Shown here one piece after another: positions 56,363 through 64,000 of a DNA stretch of 64,000 bases (within the stretch, counting starts at the first letter, position 1; every line of letters begins with the position of its first letter). Both the position numbers and the translations under genes were made by a program. The stretch covers positions 558,001-622,000 of the forward strand of contig CM022375.1 of the NCBI GenBank assembly GCA_011800155.1. Reading direction: 5' to 3'. The notes beneath the pieces were generated by a model, which worked only from the letters and a program-made list of their open reading frames with translations, searched no databases and was not told where the DNA came from. This DNA comes from Flammulina velutipes. Lineage: Eukaryota > Basidiomycota > Agaricomycetes > Agaricales > Physalacriaceae.

Positions 56363-58155
56363 CATCAGGAAACACCCTTGAAGACTAAGTTGTATATAGT
56401 CGTTATAGGTTACCTTAGAGCTACGAAAGACAATAGTTGCTCAAGTTAATGAAGTTGCCAAGGGCTATGGTTATAATTGTAGACAATATTAAGTTAGCCA
56501 GAAGTTAGTCTAAGTTACTTAAGTTAGACATGAGTTGACATAGGTAGACCTGTACAGACTGAAGGTTAACCTCAATACATCATAAAATAGCCTTAGGTTC
56601 AAGTATTTATTCAAGAATCTTAAGAAACCAGCAAAGACAAGAAGTTAAATCAACAATTTTTATTCAAAATACAATAATACACAATACTACAAGAGCTAGC
56701 TAACAAAAGTACATACCCTAGCAGCAACAGAGTTAGTAAAAGTCAAGAATAAAGAGTAGAAACAACTCACAACCAGTAGCAAAGCATCAGACAATAGCAA
56801 GGAAAGATCTGAATAAAAGACATCAATAAAGACTCAAGAGACAAGCAAGAGAACATACAACAGGTGACTTAAAGACAGGAACATGCAAGAGTAGAGATGA
56901 GGAGGAGAGACAGAGGAGATGGTGGTGGTACAAGGTCAAGAGAGATTCAGGGAATGTTTGATTTAAATACCAACATGAGGTCACATGACTTTGAGGTTAG
57001 GGTTCCGGACTTGTCAAAAATAAAGAATCAAGCAGTGTGTGCACATTAGGTCCTTGAATAAGCCTTTGCATATTGCAAAGAGTGTCTAACATGCACATTG
57101 AATAGACAAGAATCATGTAAAAGAGTGAAGAATTGAGTGAGAGACACAGAGAACATTGTTGAAAAAGTACCATAAAGGGAGCAGCACTTTGCTCTCATAT
57201 TCTAGGGACCTAAAACCACTTGGAGGTCACTTATATACTTCTAGGGCATTGCACCTAATACCCAGTTAGGTTCCCAGGTCAGCAGAATCATCATTTTATC
57301 GCAAAATTGTGCCACACTTCGTCGAGGCACTCTCTTTGATTGCTGTAACCTGGGGGAACCTTTTATGGAAGGATGTGTACAATAAAATATCATTCCAAAT
57401 GTGATTCCAATGCTAGAATGTGTTCAAGACCTCAAATACATGGATATATACATGAGACTATCACCAAAAAGGGAGCAGCACTTTTCTCTTGCATTCTGAG
57501 GATCTAAAACTACTTGGAAGTCGTTTATAAACCTTTGGGGCATTGTATATGACACCCAGATAGGTCCCCAGATCACCAGTGCTCTTGCATTAAGCAAAAA
57601 TGTCCAGAAATTGCGCCACACATCGTCGAGCCACCTCATTGGTCTACCATCACTTGGGGGCACCTTATATGGAAAGATATACATTATTATTCAACTAATC
57701 ATGACTTGGATGAGGGCTATAGGGTCAAAAATGCGGCCAAGGCCTTACAAGTATTGCTCTGAGTGCATTATACATATTATCACTCTTTTACATACCCCCG
57801 TTGATTAGTTCATGCTCTAGAGAGCTTCTTAGATATATACAGCTAATTTAAGGACATAAACAAGTTCCCTGAGTTAGCCTTATTTGACCCAAGTCAGACG
57901 AAGGTAATTGATTTCTAGAGTATAACTTGTGGTAACTTGTGTTAGCTTCAACTATGGGTATAAGATGCATTGCTTTAGAGTTATGTTTGGATAGCTCGAG
58001 TCGTCTTTTAGCAACTAGAGTTATTGATACAAAGTCCTTTGTACCAAGTTACTATGAGTTAACCTGTCTGTCCTAAGTAAACTTAGTTGTAATAAGTTTA
58101 AGATATTTTGACACTTGTCTTTAGTCAACTTAACACCCAGGGCTGTTTCCTGATG
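56363..58155 (-). mobile_element. Family Y element Y2, complete, 1,793 bp
   Basis: CATCAGGAAACACCC (56363) to GGGCTGTTTCCTGATG (58155) are matching inverted termini. The flanking duplication is TC (56361-56362 and 58156-58157), deduced by comparison with uninterrupted X2 (gtgcacgctccggg). Internally, in inverted orientation, are the TTTAAATA core promoter (56962-56969) and two tandem about-290-bp modules beginning GGGAGCAGCACTTT (57179 and 57471). AACTTAAGTTA-rich subterminal regions lie at both ends. No ORF. Confidence 0.88.
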
Positions 58156-59083
58156 TCCGGGAATGGCTGGGGCAGATAGCACTGGCTAGCTTATATAGGA
58201 ATGGGAATTGATGGGGTTGATGGCTAGATGATGGGGGAGCAGGAAATTGGGGGAAATGTGGCACCAGGAAAATCCGGACCTAGGAATTGATGTAGATCAT
58301 TGACAGGGGATGGGGAATAGGGATAGGAAATGTGGTACCAGGAAAATCCGGACCTAGGGATTGATGAGATTGATGGATTGATGGGCAGATAGGATGGGGG
58401 ATGGGGATTGATAGCAGGGGGAAAATGTGGTACCAGGATAAATACTGGGCTATTGCTAGGGTATGAGGAGGATATAGGAGGGGTGATTGTAGGTTGAAAT
58501 ATAGAATTCTTTCTAACTATCAGAAACAAGAATGAGGATGTGGCAGCTACTGAAACCAATAATAAAACGATGTGTGGCGCATTTTTAATCGAGGAGCACA
58601 TACCTCGGATCGACCTGGGGTTGCTCTAGATGTCTTCCTATTGAAAAATGGATGTGTGCAGCACAAAGAACCATGTAAAAACACGAAGATTTGGCTGAGA
58701 AACAAGCAGAACATTATTGAAAATCCATCAAAAAGCACCAAAAAGGGAGCAGCACTTTGCCCTCGCTTGGGGGTAACCTGAAACCACTTGTAGGTCGTTC
58801 AGACACCTTAGGGGCATTGTATATGTCACTCAGTTAGGTCCCCAGGTCAACAGAACCCTTGGATATGATCAAAATGCCAAAAACCCGGACCACATAGCTT
58901 TGGGCCACACTATCAACTTGCCATGATCTGGGGACACCTTATATTCGAAGATATATGTATATAATGCTCTAATCATGAGTTAGATGAAGTCTGGAGTGTG
59001 AAAAATGCGGTCAAAACCTTGGATATACCCCAAATAATGTTCCCCAAGAAAGCACACACACCATCAACTTCCCCTGACCTCTG
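58156..59083 (+). repeat. Family X repeat X5, middle piece
   Basis: Collinear with X1 3290-4190: tccggacctaggg units, the AAAAAGGGAGCAGCACTTTG module at about 58740, and on to CCCCTGACCTCTG where Y3 interrupts. Confidence 0.88.
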
Positions 59084-60109
59084 CATCAGGAAACAGCTCT
59101 GAGTATTAAGTTACCTAAAAGGTTCCCCCAGGTTGCAGCAATCAAAGAGAGTGCCTTGACGAAGTGTGGCGCAATTTTGCGATAAAATGATGATTCTGCT
59201 GACCTGGGAACCTAACTGAGTGTTAGGTACAATGCCCTAGAGGTATATAAGTGACCTCCAAGTGGTTTTAGATCCCTAGACTATGAGAGCAAAGTGCTGC
59301 TCCCTTTATGGTGCTTTTTCAACAATGTTCTCTGTGTCTCTCACTCAATTCTTCACTCTTTTACATGATTCTTGTCTATTCAATGTGCATGTTAGACACT
59401 CTTTGCAATATGCAAAGGCTTATTCAAGGACCTAATGTGCACACACTGCTTGATTCTTTATTTTTGACAAGTCTGGAACCCTAACCTCAAAGTCATGTGA
59501 CCTCATGTTGGTATTTAAATCAAACATTCCCTGAATCTCTCTTGACCTTGTACCACCACCATCTCCTCTGCCTCTCTTCCTCATCTCTACTCTTGCATGT
59601 TCCTGTCTTCAAGACACTTATTGTATGTTCTCTTGCTTGTCTCTTGAGTCTTTATTGATGTCTTTTATTCAGATCTTTCCTTGCTATTGTCTGATGCTTT
59701 GCTACTGGTTGTGAGTTGTTTCTACTCTTTATTCTTGACTTTTACTAACTCTGTTGCTGCTAGGGTATGTACTTTTGTTAGCTAGCTCTTGTAGTATTGT
59801 GTATTATTGTATTTTGAATCAAATATTTGCTTTTAAATCTTGTCTTTGCTGCTATCTTAGAGTGTATCTTGGTTGACCTAGATTAACTTATAACTAACTT
59901 GAGAGTAACATGAGGATATACTTGATTGTCAATATCTTTAGAGTAACTTAGAACAATCTCAAGTTACTCTAAGTTAGAGAAAGTCAACTTAATCTAAAAA
60001 ACTCTATAAACCATGGCCCAAAGCAACTTCACTGACTACTGTCTTTGAGGGCTTAGGTATGACTTAAGTTGTATTAGTTTAACTTAATCTATATAGGTGT
60101 TTCCTGATG
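59084..60109 (+). mobile_element. Family Y element Y3, short complete form, 1,026 bp
   Basis: CATCAGGAAACAGCTCT (59084) to TAGGTGTTTCCTGATG (60109) are inverted termini. The TG flanks (59082-59083 and 60110-60111) form a 2-bp duplication within X sequence (CCTCTGGGTTGTCCC in X1). It has one AAGTGCTGCTCCC module (59294), TATTTAAA at 59512-59519, a CT-rich leader and AACTTAAG-type arms. Non-coding. Confidence 0.88.
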
Positions 60110-60111
60110 TG

Positions 60112-60262
60112 GGTCGTCCCAGTGTGTTCTATTATCATTATAGATGATGTATTAACATCCCAGAGGTGTCCCTAATGTGTCAAAATGCAAATAGAAATGG
60201 TACAATAATTTATATCCCCTCCTTCTACACCAAGAACTACCCCAACTATCACACACACCTGT
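60112..60262 (+). repeat. Family X repeat X5, right piece
   Basis: Continues X1 4192-4330 (TGTTCTATTATCATTATAGA, then the CCTTCTACACCAAGAAC end) and abuts the coding frame of the next gene at about 60262. Confidence 0.85.
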
Positions 60263-61394
60263 CTTTCAAGTGCGTCATCGGGTGGCTGGTAATGGTCCGC
60301 ATGGTTCTCGAAGAACCGTTGCTTCTGCTCCACTGTAAACTGAATCCTGTCAACTACCATCTGCGTTAATGATCTATTCCCCCAAAAGCTATAGAGATTA
60401 ACGTACGAGTGTCCACAGTCACAGCAGAATACCAACGTTTTTGTAAGAGCTTCGCCGGACTTTTGAGCGAGCTGGAAGCGTTCGAGATTGACGATGCTAC
60501 AGCGTTTGAGTGGCAAGTTTTCTTCTGACGCGAGATTCAGGGCATGATGGTCCAATGAAAACAAAATCATGAGGAAGTGACAGAGTCTCGGGAGACTAAT
60601 TGGGATAAAATAAATACTTAAAACTGAGGTTCCCACCAATTTCTGAAGGTGGTGTTCTATCGTGTTTGACTGGTAACCGGATGTAGTCTATTGAATGAGA
60701 GAAAGTATTCTACAAGTCAGTCACTACAGTTACGCCCATCGGGTCAAATGGAGTTGTCGAGCAGCTCACCTGCGCTTCAACCTGGGGGCCAGTGGGCCCC
60801 ACTCGGAAACATCCCGGTGCGTGAATTCATCATACAATTGTTTACCCATTTTTCCGTACTTCTCTCGCAAGTGAACGTGTGCAGCGGCAACTATAACGAA
60901 TGGGGTTTGAACATCTGAGGGTCAGACCTTTGGAAATACGGCCCTGGAATGTCAGGCCAACAACGACGGGCTTCATCCACTCGCAGGACATACATCAGCT
61001 CTGTCCAAGCGCCGACATTAGTCGTATAGGCGGGACTCCAGTCAAGTCCGCCATCCAAACCTAGCGCCTCATGCGAGATGGAGAGATAATCGGGCTGGGG
61101 GACGAGACACGCCAAATATGTGAGGTCGGGTAGAGAGGTTATGCCGGACGCTTGCAAACAATCGGCCAAAAAGCTGCCTTGGAGTTTCTCCAGGCGCTCT
61201 TCCAGAGATTCAGATAGCTCTGACTCAGCAAAGTCATGGCGAACACGCACAATATTGTCACGCATGAAACTAGGATAGCGTTAGAATCGGGTCTAAGTAC
61301 TAGATGAAGTGTACCATTGAGCTGAGTGCCATGCTGGACCACACATCATGAAATATTCCTCGTCGTTGAACACGTAGGAAGGGCGTTCGGACAT
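60263..61394 (-). pseudogene. Uncharacterised spliced gene truncated by X5
   Basis: It starts MSERPSYVFNDEEYFMMCGP (61394). An intron (GTACACTTC to CTAG, about 61313-61268) leads to FMRDNIVRVRHDFAESELSE and LPDLTYLACLVPQPDYLSIS. Then come AYTTNVGAWTELMYVLRVDE and ARRCWPDIPGPYFQRSDPQM. A frame change near 60905 is needed to continue into FVIVAAAHVHLREKYGKMGK. After another intron, ALTKTLVFCCDCGHSYVNLY and RIQFTVEQKQRFFENHADHY lead directly into X5 sequence. No known domain was recognised; CCDC..H suggests a possible metal site. It has lost its 3' end to the repeat. Confidence 0.45.
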
Positions 61395-61850
61395 GGTATC
61401 TTGTCAATGAATGGAATCCACACTGTGTTTTTCCTTCATACCTAAATGGGGTGCATATTGGTTGATGCCTAGGAACGTGCCTAAAGGAGAACTAAACTCA
61501 AAAGCTGATCTCTGTATCAGTCTCTATCATAACCCCAAGTTAAGCACCTATGTCGCAAGATCCCGTCCATGCTTCTATGCCCGTAAACAGTTTGAATACA
61601 CCACTTTCTGCTCTCAAGATACAGTCAACTCAAACCTACAACGTTGCCAGCCACAAGGTATGTATTTGTCCATTATTTTTCCAATCTATCCACTGATCAC
61701 CAGTTAAGAAGGCAGTGTGCCCCTATCACACCCTGTTTTTGAAAAACAAAGCCCCGGATGGTGTACCAGGCGAAGGCGTGGAGAATGTATGGAAGGCTCA
61801 AGGACAGGAAGGAAATAGCAGCCCAAAACAGGAGTCCTGTTTTGGGCTAT
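61395..61850. other. Intergenic stretch ending in a strong palindrome
   Basis: There is a weak 98-aa plus frame (61411-61707). A 14-bp-arm perfect palindrome with a 1-nt loop lies at 61820-61848 (AGCCCAAAACAGGA arms). It abuts the start of the Z3-like AT-rich sequence. Confidence 0.45.
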
Positions 61851-63285
61851 TCCTCTTATGCTAACTTATCACAACTTAAAGCTTCTAAGTTAGTTAAGTT
61901 ATAAAAGTTATAAAAGCTAACTTAGGCAATGGTTAGATCTGCAATTCACCTTAAGTTGAAGTAAGTTGACTCAAGTTGCTTGTAAGTTACACTCAAGTTG
62001 AGATAAACCAAGACCTCTATTTAATCATAGTCTGAGATGTCTAAAAGTCTACTTGAGTCTGACTTAAAGCTGTCTAATTCCATTAATATAATAACCTTGA
62101 TTAAAAGCTAATAAAGATAAATATCACACAATTTAGATAGAAAACAATTAATTATCATTGCAACTATCAATAAACAGATATAATATACTCTAATAAATAG
62201 CTAACATACAATAGTTCAAAAGAAATACTAAAGAAAGAGCAGATTAGTCAAAGATATAAGTCAAAAGAGCAAGACACATACCAGAACAGTGAACACAGTC
62301 AAAAGAGAGCACCTTTGAACAAGAGACAATGATTAGCATGCATAAGAAAAGAAGAAGCAAGTCCACATACCGAGAGAACATTCAAGACTTGAAGATTTAA
62401 AGAGGGAACATGGAGGAAGGAGGTCAAGAGAGGAATGATGGGATCAGAGCTCAGCTCTGGTTTAAATACCAACATGAAGTCACATGACCAGGGCAGAGGG
62501 TTTGGGTCCGGAGGTCCGGACCTAAATTGCCTGCCTGTTGGACTTGATCAATTCTTGATTCTTGATTTACCACTGTTCACTCAATAACTCTCTGGGACTT
62601 GCATGAAAGGTAGTAGACCTATATATGGTTGGAAAGCGTTTAATCAGGGCTACAAGACGAGCCCATAACCGTGGGGAAATAAGGGGTGCAGCTCCGGCCA
62701 TAAGCCATTCAATCAATTCTCTCTTTCTTGTGTTCAAGCAATAGCACTACTATACTTGACTGGAAGGTACAAGTGTTATACACTGTCAAAAAGCGTACAA
62801 ATAGGGCTACAATACGCTTACATAATCATTGGAATCGCAGGGACGCACCACAAGTTATAGGCAAAATACAAAATTTTACTCGGATTTCTCTAGTTTCTCT
62901 TGTTTATAGTATGCCCACACCAAGCTTGTAGATAGTTATTAGACAACTTAGGAATATCCAGGTTGAGTTTTAGATACCTAAAGTTGATTGTAATATCAGG
63001 TCCAACTTTGGACAACTTGAGTTTCTTATAGATACAAGGTTCTGTGCAATTATCTTTAGTTAACTATATAGTAACTTCAGATAACAAGTATATGATATCT
63101 AACTTGTAGCAACTTTACCCAACTTTAGTCAACTTTTTCTGACTGAAAAGCATCTCAAGATATGTTCTAGAATATGAGTGTCTTAGAGCAACATATCTGT
63201 CTCAAGATAACTTATCTGCCTTAAGTTATAGGTTTTAGATGAGTGTAACTTGAGTTAACATAAGATAATAAGGCCTTTCCAGATG
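61851..63285 (-). mobile_element. Family Z element Z3, inverted
   Basis: It ends at 63285 in AAGGCCTTTCCAGATG. The interior 62150-62940 is the reverse complement of Z2 7720-8600, including TTTAAATA (62461-62468) and both TTGTAG/AACGCTTT modules. AACTTAAGTTA/AACTTGAGT words fill both ends. The left terminus (expected CATCWGGAAA) was not found near 61850, so it is truncated or altered there. Confidence 0.7.
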
Positions 63286-64000
63286 GATGGCCCAACCACT
63301 TAGACAATGCTTAGAATAGCGGGCAGTTTAGTGTTTGCGTACCATCATGAAACGTTCACGCACAACTTACCGTGTGACATGATCCGATGCGAAAGGACAT
63401 TTGCCTCGTGCATTGCACCAGTTGGCGATGGCGAGTTATATGTCCTCAATGTGTGTTCGGGCTAATTCCCGAGCACAGCCGCTAACCTTGATCATCAGAT
63501 TAAATTCATTCATTCTTCATGTGACGCGGATGGAATTTCCCCGCGGAAGTATATGTGGTGTTTTGCCGGGAACCATTGTTCCTTTCCCTTCAGTGATTTT
63601 CTGGTGCTAGTGCTCGCCAAAGTTTGTATTAGCTCAGAGGGCTCTATTTTCATTCGAAGTGGTAGCACCAAAAAATAGCATCAAATTGTGGAACAGTGCG
63701 CCACAAATAGTTGGTGTCAACTGGTTGGTAACGAAGGGCACATCTCAATCTCGAGAGCGCGATAATTATGTCTGAGTGAGTAATCCTATTTAAGGATATT
63801 CCAAGAGCGAGTAGAGAACTCAAGTGTAGGGAACGCAAGAGTAACAAATGTTGAATGAATGTTTGACGTAGACCAGACATAACGGTCACGTGGCATGCGA
63901 GAGCAGTCATGAATTTGCCGTCGTAGAGACATGATTACCTCGTACGTACAGGAAGACATGATTTAAGGCATCTATCATAGCTATAGGGACTATATACCCA
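63286..64000. other. No firm gene
   Basis: Short frames at 63401-63610 (plus) and 63910-63650 (minus, 86 aa, rich in Leu and Ser) have no recognisable family. The window ends here. Confidence 0.35.

Noticed and set aside
56363..60109. Y copies as LTRs of a retrotransposon
   Set aside because: They start and end with inverted termini and 2-bp duplications rather than TG..CA and 4-6-bp duplications, and they do not flank a pol region as direct repeats.
1..64000. CRISPR arrays, bacterial operons or ribosome binding sites
   Set aside because: The spliced genes and transposon content are eukaryotic (basidiomycete); no spaced identical repeats of CRISPR type were seen.

Overview
The window looks like a transposon-dense accessory region of a mushroom-forming basidiomycete (Agaricomycetes). 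The sequence shows many short introns of about 50 bases, Ty3/gypsy retroelements, hAT elements, two tnp2/Plavaka-type transposases and a DUF6729-like DDE transposase relic. It also carries two TET/JBP-type dioxygenase genes of the kind expanded in Agaricomycetes. I see no rRNA, no convincing tRNA, no CRISPR and no ordinary housekeeping gene.

Layout. 1-8.8 kb: two inverted copies of a non-coding terminal-repeat family (called Z here) flank 7 kb that holds a leader-like repeat, a degraded gag-like ORF, a copy of a second repeat family (X) and a multi-exon gene of unknown function. 8.8-14.6 kb: small ORF relics, a dead DDE transposase and a 639-bp hAT derivative with a perfect 8-bp target duplication. 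14.6-22.8 kb: an 8,144-bp hAT element with terminal inverted repeats and a perfect 8-bp target duplication; it carries a decayed hAT transposase and its own TET/JBP gene. It sits inside a second TET/JBP gene, whose two pieces lie at about 14.6 kb and 22.77-24.31 kb. 24.3-34.2 kb: X copies, a chromovirus-like Ty3 polyprotein relic, a tnp2 transposase pseudogene and one end of another hAT element of the same family. 34.2-41.3 kb: a second tnp2/Plavaka pseudogene and a multi-exon repeated gene with a 368-bp hAT MITE immediately after its stop codon. 41.3-44.7 kb: X next to a fold-back copy of family Y with a captured coding fragment. 45.2-56.1 kb: a compound unit with three agaricomycete-type uncharacterised genes, one with a Zn2Cys6 cluster, plus a divergent Ty3 pol; it is sprinkled with short CCCGCTA/TAGCGGG hairpins. 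56.2-60.3 kb: one X element split by two nested Y elements with 2-bp target duplications. 60.3-64 kb: a truncated uncharacterised gene and a further Z copy.

How the parts relate. Nearly everything is mobile or broken by something mobile. Several transposon ORFs are closed by TGA codons where family members normally have Arg, as expected from C-to-T change at CpG. That suggests 5-methylcytosine-driven decay in a region that also carries 5-methylcytosine dioxygenase-type genes. The strongest candidate for a notable system is the hAT element that carries a TET/JBP dioxygenase and has disrupted a related TET/JBP gene. Exon limits throughout were judged by eye.
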